Assembly (NCBI GenBank): GCA_025934835.1
Contig: JAICWL010000016.1
Location: forward strand, 1 to 47,746
Length of the DNA: 47,746 bases
DNA from: Fimbriimonadaceae bacterium
GTDB taxonomy: Bacteria; Armatimonadota; Fimbriimonadia; Fimbriimonadales; Fimbriimonadaceae
Direction: 5' to 3'
Shown here: one piece after another, positions 8,003-16,884 of the stretch
How the letters are laid out: each line of letters starts with the position of its first letter
Numbering within the stretch: position 1 is the stretch's first letter
The notes under the pieces: model-generated
Databases searched by the model: none
What the model saw: the letters and a program-made list of their open reading frames with translations, nothing else
What the model was told of the DNA's origin: nothing
Translations under genes and position numbers: made by a program

Positions 8003-9106
8003 CTACCGCGCTGTCCAAGCTCCGTAGAAAAGCTCTCGTGCGCGCTTGGCGGCGGCCAGTATGTCGCCCTTGCCGGCTACGTTGATGTGCCCCATCTTCC
8101 GGCCCGGGCGAGACTCCTTCTTTCCGTACCAATGCACACGGGCACCGGGCTCTTCCAGGGCCGCGGCGAGCGCCGCACGATACTCGCCGGTGTCCACCTG
8201 CCCCAAGAGATTCGCCATGCAGGTGGGCTCGCCTTTCGGCGGCGCGAGCGGAAGACCGAGAGCAAGCCGTACATGCTGCTCGAACTGGCTCACGCCGCCC
8301 CAATCCAAGCTGTAGTGGCCCGTGTTGTGCGGTCTCGGAGCGATCTCGTTCACGAGCAGGCGCCCATCGTCCAGCTGGAAGAGCTCCACGCCGAACAAAC
8401 CAACGCCGCCGACCGACTCCACCGCGCGCATGGCGATCGCGCTGCCGTCGGCATCACAAGGGTAAACCAAGTCGCAGACGTGGTCGCGCTGCACCGTCTC
8501 CATCGTGGGAAAGCTTCCCGATCCGCGCTCGCCTACATACGCCATGACAGCGAGTTCGCGTCGGAATGGCACAAACTCCTCCACCAGCCAGCCGCCCGAG
8601 CCCCATTCGCCTCGAAGCGCCTCGAGGTCCTGAACGTCCTTGGCGTATCGAGTTCCCCGGCCGTCGTACCCGCCGAATCGGGCTTTGATCACCACGGGAA
8701 AGCCGAGCGCCTCGGCATCGACGATCGAGCCAAGAGCCGAGGCGCGGGGTGCCGGAACGTTGAGTCTCGCCAACGCCTCGCGCTGATTCAGCTTGTCCTG
8801 AATGGTCGCCAAACAATCCAGCCCCGGCATGAGTACGGTCTCCGACGCTCCGGCGATACGGCAAGCTTTTCGGATTGCATCCGCCTCGATAAACTCGTTC
8901 TCGAGCGTCACCCGCCCGCAACTGGAGATCACCGATGCGATCTTTGAGGGATCGTTAAGAGCACCGACCAAGCTTGGCCCGATTTGCGCTGCCGGACTCT
9001 CCGCATCAGGGTCCAACGAAAGGCACTTCAGGCCCATGCGTTGCGCTGCCATGATCGACATCCGCCCAAGCTGGCCGCCTCCTAGAATTCCGAGGTCGTA
9101 CACCAC
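8003..9106 (-). CDS. purK: 5-(carboxyamino)imidazole ribonucleotide synthase PurK
   Basis: PurK is the ATP-grasp enzyme that carboxylates AIR to N5-CAIR in purine synthesis. The N-terminal GILGGGQLGRM motif is diagnostic. ATP-grasp residues include GFPVVIKARFGGYDGRGT, the WLVEEFVPF strand and NEIAPRPHNTGHYS. I choose the GTG at 9106 as the start (367 residues), because the motif then sits four residues in. An in-frame ATG at 9148 would run into the divergent fabD start codon. No purE is adjacent, so its partner enzyme must be elsewhere. Its stop abuts that of the lipoprotein hydrolase. Confidence 0.94.
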   Translation of the reverse strand: MVYDLGILGGGQLGRMSIMAAQRMGLKCLSLDPDAESPAAQIGPSLVGALNDPSKIASVISSCGRVTLENEFIEADAIRKACRIAGASETVLMPGLDCLATIQDKLNQREALARLNVPAPRASALGSIVDAEALGFPVVIKARFGGYDGRGTRYAKDVQDLEALRGEWGSGGWLVEEFVPFRRELAVMAYVGERGSGSFPTMETVQRDHVCDLVYPCDADGSAIAMRAVESVGGVGLFGVELFQLDDGRLLVNEIAPRPHNTGHYSLDWGGVSQFEQHVRLALGLPLAPPKGEPTCMANLLGQVDTGEYRAALAAALEEPGARVHWYGKKESRPGRKMGHINVAGKGDILAAAKRARELFYGAWTAR

Positions 9107-9146
9107 GGCTGTGATTATGAGTGCCCCGAGCAAGTAACCTGAATCC

Positions 9147-10076
9147 ATGATCGCCGTGGTGTTTCCGGGTCAGGGCTCTCAGCGGCCGGGAATGGGGCGC
9201 GAGCTTTACGAACATTGCAAAGAAGCTCAGAGCGTTTTCGCCCGGGTTCGTGCTGCCACGGGTATCGATGTGGCTAAGCTTTGCTTCGAATCTGACGAAG
9301 ACACTCTCAGGCTCACCCAAAACGCGCAGATCGCACTTTACACGTGCTCGCTTGCCGCCTGGTTCGCCCTCCAAGACCGGCTACCGGACAACCGTTATGT
9401 CACGGCAATGGCCGGGCACAGCGTCGGCGAATATGCCGCTTTGGCCGGGTCGGGCGCCCTCGCGCTCGAAGATGGCGCCCGACTCGTCAAGCGCAGGGGG
9501 GAATTGATGGCCGAATGCGGACGTCAACATCCCGGCTCCATGGCTGCGGTGCTGGGCCTCGATCGAGGCGTCCTGCAGGATGTCTGCCGTGAGGTCGACG
9601 GCATCGTCGTCGTGGCAAACGACAATTGCCCCGGCCAACTGGTCATCAGCGGCGAAACTGACGCCGTTCGGCGATCGGGCGAGCTTGCCGTCACGCGTGG
9701 AGCCAAGCGAGTCATACCTCTGAACGTGAGCGGCGCATTCCACAGTCCGCTCATGGAGGAGGCCGCTCGGGCCTTCTCGCAAGAGCTAGCCAGAATTGAG
9801 TTTCATCAGTCACCGGTTAAGGTGTACGCGAACGTGACTTCCGAGCACGTGGACAGCCCGCAATCGTGGCAAGCCCTATTGGCGCATCAGCTCGAGGCTG
9901 CCGTGCGGTGGACCGAAACGATCACCCACATGCTGCGGGTCGGAGTCGACAAATTCGTGGAGTGCGGCAGCGGCGAAGTGCTCTCAGGGCTGATTCGACG
10001 CATCGACAAAGGCGCATCCACCTATTCCGTGTCCGACATGGCGAGCCTACAAAAGGCGGTCGACGAGCTAGGCTAG
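9147..10076 (+). CDS. fabD: Malonyl-CoA:ACP transacylase FabD
   Basis: FabD loads malonyl groups from CoA onto acyl carrier protein for fatty acid elongation. The 309-residue protein has the N-terminal FPGQGSQRPGMG motif, the nucleophile motif GHSVGEYAALA (Ser near residue 91), the catalytic histidine in SGAFHSPLM near residue 200 and the VVANDNCPGQLVISG strand. It precedes fabG by 24 bases on the same strand, the usual order in fab clusters. fabH, acpP and fabF are not found in the window. Its start lies 41 bases from the preferred purK start on the other strand. Confidence 0.96.
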   Translation: MIAVVFPGQGSQRPGMGRELYEHCKEAQSVFARVRAATGIDVAKLCFESDEDTLRLTQNAQIALYTCSLAAWFALQDRLPDNRYVTAMAGHSVGEYAALAGSGALALEDGARLVKRRGELMAECGRQHPGSMAAVLGLDRGVLQDVCREVDGIVVVANDNCPGQLVISGETDAVRRSGELAVTRGAKRVIPLNVSGAFHSPLMEEAARAFSQELARIEFHQSPVKVYANVTSEHVDSPQSWQALLAHQLEAAVRWTETITHMLRVGVDKFVECGSGEVLSGLIRRIDKGASTYSVSDMASLQKAVDELG

Positions 10077-10100
10077 CCGTCGCCAAAGTATTCTCGCGTG

Positions 10101-10832
10101 ATGGATTTTTCTGGCAGGGTCGTCGTCGTCACCGGAGCGAGCCGAGGCATTGGTAAGGCGATCGCAGCACAGTTCGCTTCATGCGGCGCAACGGTAGCGT
10201 GCGTTGCGACGACGCTTGCTGGAGCGGAGGCAGCGGCCTCTTCGATTGGTAACGGAGCCAGGGGCTTCGAGTGCGACGTGAGCAACGCCGAAGAAGTGGC
10301 CAATCTGTTCGAGAGCGTCCAGGCTTCGCTGGGCGTGCCTGCTGTACTGGTCAATAACGCCGGCATCGCGCGCGACACGCTTCTGATTCGCATGAAGGAC
10401 GACGATTGGGATCGCGTTCTGGACGTGAACCTCAAGGGCGCGTTTCATTGCATAAGGGAAGTGAGCAGGCCGATGATGAAGGCCCGCTATGGCCGCATCG
10501 TGAACATCGGCAGCATCATCGGCCAGACCGGCGCGGCGGGCCAAGCGAATTACGCCGCCTCGAAGGCCGGGATCATAGGCCTGACCAAGTCGGTCGCCAA
10601 AGAACTCGGCTCACGGGGCATCACGTGCAATGCGGTGTCGCCCGGATTCATCGAGACCGACATGACCGAGTCGTTGCCTGCCGAAATGCGGGAAACCGTC
10701 GTCAAAACTGCCCCCGCGGGACGCCTCGGGGTAGGCGAGGATGTAGCAGCCGTAGTGCTCTTCCTCGCTAGCGAGGCGGCCGGTTACGTAACGGGCCAAA
10801 ACATCACGGTAGACGGCGGTTTGACGCTCTAG
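10101..10832 (+). CDS. fabG: 3-oxoacyl-ACP reductase FabG
   Basis: This short-chain dehydrogenase reduces 3-oxoacyl-ACP with NADPH. The 243-residue protein has the cofactor motif TGASRGIGKA near residue 12, NNAGIARD near 85 and the Ser-Tyr-Lys triad in NIGSIIG and YAASKAGI. The PGFIETDMT loop and C-terminal tetramer-interface VDGGLTL are also present. Adjacency to fabD supports the fatty-acid role rather than another SDR function. A GTG at 10098 could also start it. Its TAG stop shares the palindrome CTAG (10829-10832) with the stop of the convergent gene. Confidence 0.94.
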   Translation: MDFSGRVVVVTGASRGIGKAIAAQFASCGATVACVATTLAGAEAAASSIGNGARGFECDVSNAEEVANLFESVQASLGVPAVLVNNAGIARDTLLIRMKDDDWDRVLDVNLKGAFHCIREVSRPMMKARYGRIVNIGSIIGQTGAAGQANYAASKAGIIGLTKSVAKELGSRGITCNAVSPGFIETDMTESLPAEMRETVVKTAPAGRLGVGEDVAAVVLFLASEAAGYVTGQNITVDGGLTL

Positions 10833-12223
10833 CCGCTGCTCGCCACGCTGACGGCAAAGGTGAGCTTGCGCCCGTACACGGCGGCGCCGACTAGCACGGG
10901 CCCCGGCGCCAATGAATGAAGCATCCCGCCTTGATCGATCCAAGCGCCGCCGGTCGCATTCCAAACAATTTCGCTGTTCGAAGCGGTCGTTCCATCGGCA
11001 CGAAGCACCTCGAACTGCGCGCCGCTCCCCATCTGCAGGCTCTTTGGGCCCTCGATCTTCAGTTCGCCCTCGTAAGGCTGCTCATGGGGCCCCATTATCA
11101 CGATCCCATTGGCAACGTACCGCTCCTTCCCATCGCTCGGCCGGTTCACTGTGAGCCCTCGCACGTTTAGCGTCGAGCTGCCTCCGCCGTCGAGATTCAT
11201 CGCGTCCACGCAGCCGTAACGAATCATCAGCTCGGCGAGGTCGGGAAGCGTCAGGCCGTCACCCGTTTCCTGACGGCCGTCGACTTCGACGAGCCAAAGG
11301 TCGCCGCTAGCTGTCCGGCCGATAGCCGAGCGCGGATGCTTGTTTTCCGTAAACGACGATCCGAATCCTTCCTTCGCGCCGTCGATCGAGATCTTGCCGC
11401 CCCGCACGAGCATCGGCCCGCCACCGATCACATTGTCGTACTTCTCCCAGTCGAAGCCGTCCACCCGCAGATGGATGGCTATTCGCCGTCCTGCTGCGAG
11501 GCCGCTCAAGTCCTGCCGCCTCGTGCCCCTTGCGACCAGCACAGCTCCGTTCATCGGCACTGCCGTGTCGGTAGATTCGGCGCCGACGCTCTCGACGGTC
11601 GCAGTTACTGCCGCTCTCGGCCCCCACATTGGCTCGCGCGTTCGCAGCTTCACAACCATGCATTGCGCCGGATAAGACACAATGCCACACGCCGGAGTTT
11701 CGAGCACGAGCTCGTCGTTTCCGCATTGCTGGTTCACACCAGAAATAGCGATCGCCGTGCCGCCTTCGGGAATTACAAATCCCTCGAACGTAGTCGGTCC
11801 CATAGCCGACCCACCGGGCCCCCAGGCAAGAGCGGCTCGGTCCTTGTAGGGCGAGCTGAGAAGCTCGCCGTTGCGGACCATCAGGCCGAGCGGATCGCCG
11901 GTCGGAGTGGTTCCATACGGGAAGAAGTCGCCGTTGATTCCCGCGAGCGCGTCGGCGCTAGAAACCATGTCCGACACCCGCCCCCGCCCGTGGTACTTCC
12001 CCGCTTCGAACACCGTGCCTCCCGCAAGCGCTGTCACGGCGTGCGTGACCGGGCTACCGAGGCTCAGACGAACTGCCTGGATCACACGCTTCCGGGTGGA
12101 GTCCACTTCCATCCTGTAGGTGAGCCCAGGGGCGATCGGCTTTTCCCAGACCTGAGTTCCCGGGCCCCCGGCCAACGTGACCGCCGCGCATAGAGCCGCC
12201 AGCAAATAACCGATTACTCGCAC
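10829..12223 (-). CDS. Secreted phosphodiester glycosidase (NAGPA domain) with Ig-like tail
   Basis: This 464-residue exported protein has a signal peptide (about 1-22). Its NAGPA domain (phosphodiester glycosidase, DUF2233 group) is marked by GINGDFFPYG near 95 and MNLDGGGSSTLNV near 345. Such domains remove N-acetylglucosamine from phosphodiesters, and bacterial ones are thought to act on envelope sugars. The C-terminal ~80 residues (from about 385) resemble a bacterial Ig-like domain. Its start overlaps the upstream LD-carboxypeptidase by 10 bases, so it is the last gene of a three-gene peptidoglycan operon. The substrate, possibly a wall or capsule glycan, is inferred from context. Confidence 0.85.
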   Translation of the reverse strand: MRVIGYLLAALCAAVTLAGGPGTQVWEKPIAPGLTYRMEVDSTRKRVIQAVRLSLGSPVTHAVTALAGGTVFEAGKYHGRGRVSDMVSSADALAGINGDFFPYGTTPTGDPLGLMVRNGELLSSPYKDRAALAWGPGGSAMGPTTFEGFVIPEGGTAIAISGVNQQCGNDELVLETPACGIVSYPAQCMVVKLRTREPMWGPRAAVTATVESVGAESTDTAVPMNGAVLVARGTRRQDLSGLAAGRRIAIHLRVDGFDWEKYDNVIGGGPMLVRGGKISIDGAKEGFGSSFTENKHPRSAIGRTASGDLWLVEVDGRQETGDGLTLPDLAELMIRYGCVDAMNLDGGGSSTLNVRGLTVNRPSDGKERYVANGIVIMGPHEQPYEGELKIEGPKSLQMGSGAQFEVLRADGTTASNSEIVWNATGGAWIDQGGMLHSLAPGPVLVGAAVYGRKLTFAVSVASSG

Positions 12224-13128
12224 AACCCCTCCAGATACGTGACGTCGCCACGGCCGGCGTCCAGCCTCGCGCGCACTCCCAACGGGACTGTGAGCATATT
12301 CTTGGCATGACCGAACGGATAGTCGATGACCATCGGCTTGCCGAACGGGGCGAGCCGCTCGGTCACGATTTCACGCCATGGCCTCATCCCGATGTCCTCG
12401 AAATGCTTCTCGTCGGCCCGGGTCATTTCGCCGATGATCAGCCCTGCGCAGCTCTCAATGGCCCCGGCGTTTATTAGATGCGTGAGCATGGCGTCTACGC
12501 GGTGCGAAGGATCGTCGACCGCTTCGATGATCAGGATCCGCCCCGTCGTGTCGAGCGCTTCCGGGGTCCCCAAGGTATCGGTAAGCAGACTGAGGCAGCC
12601 GCCGACGATCGGTCCCTCGGCGATGCCCGGTACGACGGTTTCGGGCTTCGGCGCTTCGTCCGGCACGCGGAGGTCGTCGCTGAGAACCCTTAGAAACGAC
12701 TCATAAACCCATGGCTCCCGGGGATAGTTGAGCGTGATCGCCATCGGCGCGTGAACCGCGGGCACGCCACGGCGGGCCAGCGCCACGTGCAACGTCGTTA
12801 CATCGCTGAATCCGATGAGCATCTTGCGAGCCCTCGCCATCCGGTCGATGTTCAGGAATGGGAAGAGCCGAGCGCAGCCATACCCTCCTCGCGTGCACAA
12901 CACAGCGGCGATCTCATCCGAGTCGAATGCAGCCTGCAAGTCTTCTGCACGGCAGGCATCCGGCCCAGCCAGATATTGCTCGGCATCCATGGCATGCGGC
13001 ATCAGTCGAGTTCGATATCCCGCGTCGTGCAGCAGACCGGTCATAAACTCGAGCTTCTCTGCAGGAATCGGAGAGGCCGGGGTTACGAGTGCGATCGTGT
13101 CCCCACGCGACAGCTTTCGCAGTTTCAT
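12214..13128 (-). CDS. LD-carboxypeptidase, peptidase family S66
   Basis: Family S66 enzymes cleave the terminal D-Ala from muropeptide tetrapeptides between L and D residues during murein recycling. The 304-residue product begins MKLRKLSRGDTIALVTPASP. The nucleophile motif is GFSDVTTLH (Ser near residue 109), a candidate Glu lies in IIEAVDD and the His in PFGHAKNM near residue 273. RGGYGCAR precedes the nucleophile, as is usual. I place the start at 13128 because that ATG overlaps the upstream gene's TGA (ATGA) and the family N-terminus begins there. A longer 5' reading frame is antisense to real coding sequence. The upstream gene is a paralogue. Confidence 0.92.
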   Translation of the reverse strand: MKLRKLSRGDTIALVTPASPIPAEKLEFMTGLLHDAGYRTRLMPHAMDAEQYLAGPDACRAEDLQAAFDSDEIAAVLCTRGGYGCARLFPFLNIDRMARARKMLIGFSDVTTLHVALARRGVPAVHAPMAITLNYPREPWVYESFLRVLSDDLRVPDEAPKPETVVPGIAEGPIVGGCLSLLTDTLGTPEALDTTGRILIIEAVDDPSHRVDAMLTHLINAGAIESCAGLIIGEMTRADEKHFEDIGMRPWREIVTERLAPFGKPMVIDYPFGHAKNMLTVPLGVRARLDAGRGDVTYLEGLCE

Positions 13129-14054
13129 TCCGACCCTAAGTATGCCAGCGGCGAGGTGTAGGTCAATGTTCCCGCGTCCGCGTCGAGCGTCGCTTCGATG
13201 CCAAGGGGCAGGGTCAGCATGTTGTCCACATGGCCGAACGGGTAGTTCGTGATGATCGGGATTCCCAAGCCGCCCAAACGCTCGCTCACGATCTGCTGCC
13301 ACGGCACGGTCTCGCGCTCCGTCTTGCGCTCGTTCGTACCGGTCATTTCTCCAACCACAATTCCGCGGGCCCCATCGAGAGCGCCAGAATTCAACAGATG
13401 CGTCAGGTTCCCATCGACGCGATAGTCCTCCTCGCCCACATCTTCGATCAGAACGATCTTGCCGCTTCCATCGAACGCGTGCGGTGTGCCGAGCGAATCG
13501 GTCATCAGCGTGAGACAGCCGCCGGCAACAACTCCTCTGGCCGTGCCGCCAACCAACACATTGCCGGCGGGCGCCCGCTCGCTAAGGTTTCCGCCACCTC
13601 GAAGAACGCTGAGGAAAGATTCCGCAACCCAGGGAACCTTGTCGTGCTCGAACGATACGACCATCGGCGAGTGGGCCGTCGGCAATCCTCGCAAGTTGAG
13701 CGCGAAATGCAGAGCCGTGATGTCGCTGTAGCCCATAAAGAGTTTGCCCGAGGCCGCCATTGCGTCAAGGTCGAGGCGCGGAAGGAGCCTGGCCGCACCG
13801 TATCCGCCGCGCACGCAGAGCACGGCGGCTAAGGTGGGATCGTCGAATGCCCTTTGCAGGTCTTCGGCTCGCTGGGCGTCGCACCCGGCCAAATAGCCAT
13901 CGCTGCAGAGTGCGCTAGGCATGAGGACGGGCTCGAAACCCTCCGAGCGAAGAAAAGCTATTCCTCTGTCGAGCCGCTCCGGAGCCGAGGCGGATGACGG
14001 GGACACGAGGGCGATACGATCGCCCGTTCGGAGGGCGCGAGGTCTTGGCGGCAC
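13125..14054 (-). CDS. LD-carboxypeptidase, peptidase family S66 (paralogue)
   Basis: This second S66 enzyme (309 residues) shares the layout of its neighbour: GDRIALVSPSSASAPERL at the N-terminus, RGGYGAARLLP, nucleophile motif GYSDITALH (Ser near residue 111), Glu in VLIEDVGEED and His in YPFGHVDNM. The two copies align along their length but differ at many positions, so the duplication is not recent. Translation is coupled to the following copy by ATGA. No signal peptide is seen, so it probably acts in the cytoplasm, as LdcA does in recycling. Why the organism keeps two is unknown; different stem-peptide lengths are one possibility. Confidence 0.92.
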   Translation of the reverse strand: MPPRPRALRTGDRIALVSPSSASAPERLDRGIAFLRSEGFEPVLMPSALCSDGYLAGCDAQRAEDLQRAFDDPTLAAVLCVRGGYGAARLLPRLDLDAMAASGKLFMGYSDITALHFALNLRGLPTAHSPMVVSFEHDKVPWVAESFLSVLRGGGNLSERAPAGNVLVGGTARGVVAGGCLTLMTDSLGTPHAFDGSGKIVLIEDVGEEDYRVDGNLTHLLNSGALDGARGIVVGEMTGTNERKTERETVPWQQIVSERLGGLGIPIITNYPFGHVDNMLTLPLGIEATLDADAGTLTYTSPLAYLGSE

Positions 14055-14099
14055 GGCTCAAGTATGCCCATCCGAAGCGCCGAACTCAGATACCCTCTT

Positions 14100-14864
14100 A
14101 TGGTGCTCGACCCCACTAAGAGATTCTCATCCCGAGTCGCGAACTACGTGCGATACCGCCCGGGCTATCCGACCGCGATGTTCGACGAGATCGCCAGGTC
14201 GTGCAGCGTGGGACCAGGCGCCGTGGTCGCCGACATCGGCAGCGGGACCGGGATCATGACCAAGCCGATTCTCGATATGGGTGCGACAGTCTTCGCCGTC
14301 GAGCCGAATGCCGAGATGCGTTCCGCGGCCGAGACCGAGCTGGAAAGCTATCCCAATTTCAACTCCGTAAACGCCAGAGCCGAGAACACCGGACTCCCGC
14401 CAGGAAGCGTCGACCTCGTCACAGCGGGCCAGGCGTTTCACTGGTTCGACCCCGAACCGGCCCGCGAGGAGATCGTCCGCATCCTGAGGCCGCCTGGCTG
14501 GGTCGCGCTCGCGTGGAATCAGCGGGCGAACGAGCGCGAGGGTTTCTCCGGGGAATACGAGGACCTACTGAACGAGCACTCCCCGGAGTACAAGCTCGTC
14601 ACCCACCGACAGACCGACGACGACGCGATCGGCCGGTTTTTCGCTCCGGCTGCGATGAGACATGAAGTGTTCGAGAACAGTCAGACCCTGGACTACACAG
14701 GCCTGGAAGGGCGACTGCTCTCCAGCTCCTACGCTCCGGAAGCAGGCCAGCCTGGGCACGACGCGATGATCCAGGCTCTAAAAAGGTTGTTCGATCGATA
14801 TCAGGCAGGCGGAACAGTCACGTTCCGCTATGACACGCACCTATTCCTGGGCGCCTTGCTCTGA
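14100..14864 (+). CDS. Class I SAM-dependent methyltransferase
   Basis: This 254-residue Rossmann-fold methyltransferase has motif I VADIGSGTGIMTKPIL near residues 40-55 and the acidic VEPNAEM loop. A later strand reads VDLVTAGQAFHWFD, a pattern common in the UbiE/COQ5-like and Methyltransf_11 group that acts on small molecules. The RFSSRVANYVRYRPGYP N-terminus is typical of this subgroup. The substrate cannot be predicted. The ATG at 14100 is preferred over 14064, which lies only nine bases from the divergent LD-carboxypeptidase start. Its 3' end overlaps the convergent FHA gene by 24 bases. Confidence 0.82.
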   Translation: MVLDPTKRFSSRVANYVRYRPGYPTAMFDEIARSCSVGPGAVVADIGSGTGIMTKPILDMGATVFAVEPNAEMRSAAETELESYPNFNSVNARAENTGLPPGSVDLVTAGQAFHWFDPEPAREEIVRILRPPGWVALAWNQRANEREGFSGEYEDLLNEHSPEYKLVTHRQTDDDAIGRFFAPAAMRHEVFENSQTLDYTGLEGRLLSSSYAPEAGQPGHDAMIQALKRLFDRYQAGGTVTFRYDTHLFLGALL

Positions 14865-15377
14865 CTGCTCGCTCTCGGGCGTCGGGCTCACGTCGTGGAA
14901 GACAAAACGTGCGTTCCCGAAGGCCACTTCCTGGCCGTCGTGGATATCCGCGTCTTCGATGCGCTCGAAATCGCCGCCCTGCACCACGAACGTGCCGTTC
15001 GAAGACCCGAGATCGCGAACCTTCCAGCCGCCATCTTCGCAAAGGATCTCCGCATGCTTCCGCGATATGTACGAGCCCTCGGGGATCGGTCCCAGGTCGA
15101 TGTCTACGGGTCCGACCGACGGATCGAACCTGCCAATGACGCAAGGAGGATTGATCGGATACTCGATGTCCGTCTCCGCGCCCCCACGCTTCAAAACGAG
15201 CTTCCCGAGCATGCACATCGCCGGTGAGATCCCTTGCCCGGAAAGATCGCCCTGAGGCGAGCTCCAGCCTTCCGATGCCAAACCGACGTGGGCCACTGAG
15301 TCCTCAGCGGTCTCTTGGCCGTTTGCGGGCGTTCCGCCTTGCGACTCGGTGTTGCTATTTTCCAGGTTGTCGACCAT
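14841..15377 (-). CDS. FHA-domain protein
   Basis: This 178-residue protein has a polar, low-complexity N-terminal stretch (about 1-45) and a forkhead-associated domain (about 55-160). The conserved FHA residues are visible: CVIGRFD, YISRKHAEI and LGSSNGTFV. FHA domains bind phosphothreonine, so it is likely a regulatory adaptor for Ser/Thr kinase signalling, but no kinase gene is in the window. The start at 15377 has AGAAGGA seven to twelve bases upstream and overlaps the symporter gene by 23 bases, so it is probably the third gene of the TPK-symporter operon. The functional link to that operon is unclear. Confidence 0.88.
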   Translation of the reverse strand: MVDNLENSNTESQGGTPANGQETAEDSVAHVGLASEGWSSPQGDLSGQGISPAMCMLGKLVLKRGGAETDIEYPINPPCVIGRFDPSVGPVDIDLGPIPEGSYISRKHAEILCEDGGWKVRDLGSSNGTFVVQGGDFERIEDADIHDGQEVAFGNARFVFHDVSPTPESEQSEQGAQE

Positions 15378-16884
15378 GATTCGTCCTTCTTGCTGCGAGC
15401 TCGCCGATTCCGATGATCGCACCCGAGATTACCAAGCCTGGCAGTAATGTGCCAATGCTGAACTCGTACGATGCGCCATCGGCCCCTTCGAGGCTCTTCG
15501 GGGGCGGTCCGGCAAATAACCTCCACGTACCCGAAACTCTCATCCATCCGACCTCATAGAAGGTGTTGTTAGTTCGCTGTGCGTATAAAAGCCACGCGAA
15601 AGAAACCGCGAATGCGCAGCACATCGATGCTACGATCGCCGACCGGCCGCACCTCGCCCTTCCCAAATAGGCAAGCGTCACCGGAATTAACAGCGCCCCG
15701 ATCACACACCCTCCCCACGCATACCAGAGGTCGACTACGCTGTCTATGGTCAGGGCCAGGAATGCCGCAAGTATCCCGGCAGCCACCACGCCGAGTCGCA
15801 TCCAGCTCGTAATCGTCCGGTCCGAGGCTGTTCGGAAAATTCGTCCCGCAATCTCCCGTCCTACCGTCGCCCCGCTCACAAGTGTATAGGCAACCATCGC
15901 CGAAACAATCGTGCCAAGCATCCCGCAAAGAAAAACAGCCTTCAGACCGGCCGGCAGCACCCTCTGGCCAAGCTCGGGGAAGATCGTCAGCGGCTCGGCC
16001 GGCAACGGCCGCAGCAGGGCCAGCGCGTACAGCCCGGCGCTGATCGACAGAAGATCGAAAAGCGCCCAAAATCCAACCGATATGAGTACTCCGCGACTTC
16101 CGGAGTCTGGAGTTTCTGCCGATGCGACCCGTTGGTGGAATGCGGGGTCCACGAGCGTCCACGCCCCCAAAACGAAGAAACTCACGACCACGGCGAACGG
16201 CGAACCGCCGGTGAATGTTAAGAGGTTCTTGTCGCTGATCGAGGCTAACGCTTGCGCCGGAGGATAGTGGATAAGGCAGTACGCATCGATGGTAAAGAAC
16301 CCGACATACATCATCACGAATGCCAGCAGCGCAACGCGTACGTCGGCTAGTAGCCCGCCCTTGTACAGAAGCGCTCCGCCTGCCACCACAGCGATCGCCA
16401 CACTGGCCGAGAGGGGCCAATTCGTTAGCTCGCGAATCAGCACGCCCACCATGAGCACGTGCGCGGCGGGCACGGCGAGTAGAAACACCAGCCCTGCCGC
16501 CACTAATCCCGCCGATCTTCCCCACTTAGATTCCAGCCGCTCCGGCAAGCTGAGCTGATCGCTCGCCCGTACCTTGCGCGCAAACGCGAGCGCGTACACG
16601 ATGGCGAACACGTAGTACGGCACTCCCAGGAGCAGCCAAGTGCCCACTCCGTAGTAGCTCACAGACTCGCCGATGCCCAGAATGCCGCCGTACCAGGTGC
16701 AGACGAGCGTTGCGACGAATGCCGTCAGCGTGAGATTCCTCCCCGCGACCAGGTATTGAAGCACGGAAGCCGAGCGAAGCCGCGCCGAGAAGCCGAGAAC
16801 CAGGATCGCCAGCACGAAAAGGCCAACGACGGCCCAATCGATCGGCGCGAGCGTGACGAGCGCGAATAAGCTCACGGCTCCCAA
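15355..16884 (-). CDS. Sodium:solute symporter family transporter (possible thiamine or precursor uptake)
   Basis: This 509-residue inner-membrane protein has about 13 hydrophobic segments and the layout of the SSS family: early helices at about 14-35 and 45-70, LVAGRNLT after the first helix, and many Gly and Ser in helices. SSS members import vitamins, sugars, amino acids or acetate with sodium. Because its gene overlaps the end of thiamine pyrophosphokinase by 13 bases, thiamine or a thiamine precursor is the best guess for its substrate. Predicted thiamine carriers of this family have been proposed by comparative genomics, but specificity here is inferred only from context. Confidence 0.85.
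   Translation of the reverse strand: MGAVSLFALVTLAPIDWAVVGLFVLAILVLGFSARLRSASVLQYLVAGRNLTLTAFVATLVCTWYGGILGIGESVSYYGVGTWLLLGVPYYVFAIVYALAFARKVRASDQLSLPERLESKWGRSAGLVAAGLVFLLAVPAAHVLMVGVLIRELTNWPLSASVAIAVVAGGALLYKGGLLADVRVALLAFVMMYVGFFTIDAYCLIHYPPAQALASISDKNLLTFTGGSPFAVVVSFFVLGAWTLVDPAFHQRVASAETPDSGSRGVLISVGFWALFDLLSISAGLYALALLRPLPAEPLTIFPELGQRVLPAGLKAVFLCGMLGTIVSAMVAYTLVSGATVGREIAGRIFRTASDRTITSWMRLGVVAAGILAAFLALTIDSVVDLWYAWGGCVIGALLIPVTLAYLGRARCGRSAIVASMCCAFAVSFAWLLYAQRTNNTFYEVGWMRVSGTWRLFAGPPPKSLEGADGASYEFSIGTLLPGLVISGAIIGIGELAARRTNHGRQPGK

Noticed and set aside
8087-8947. Long plus-strand reading frame of 286 codons
   Set aside because: It lies fully antisense to purK, has no family motifs and arises from the codon bias of that gene.
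11336-12193. Plus-strand reading frame of 285 codons
   Set aside because: It is antisense to the NAGPA glycosidase and is rich in Arg, His and Ser without domain features.
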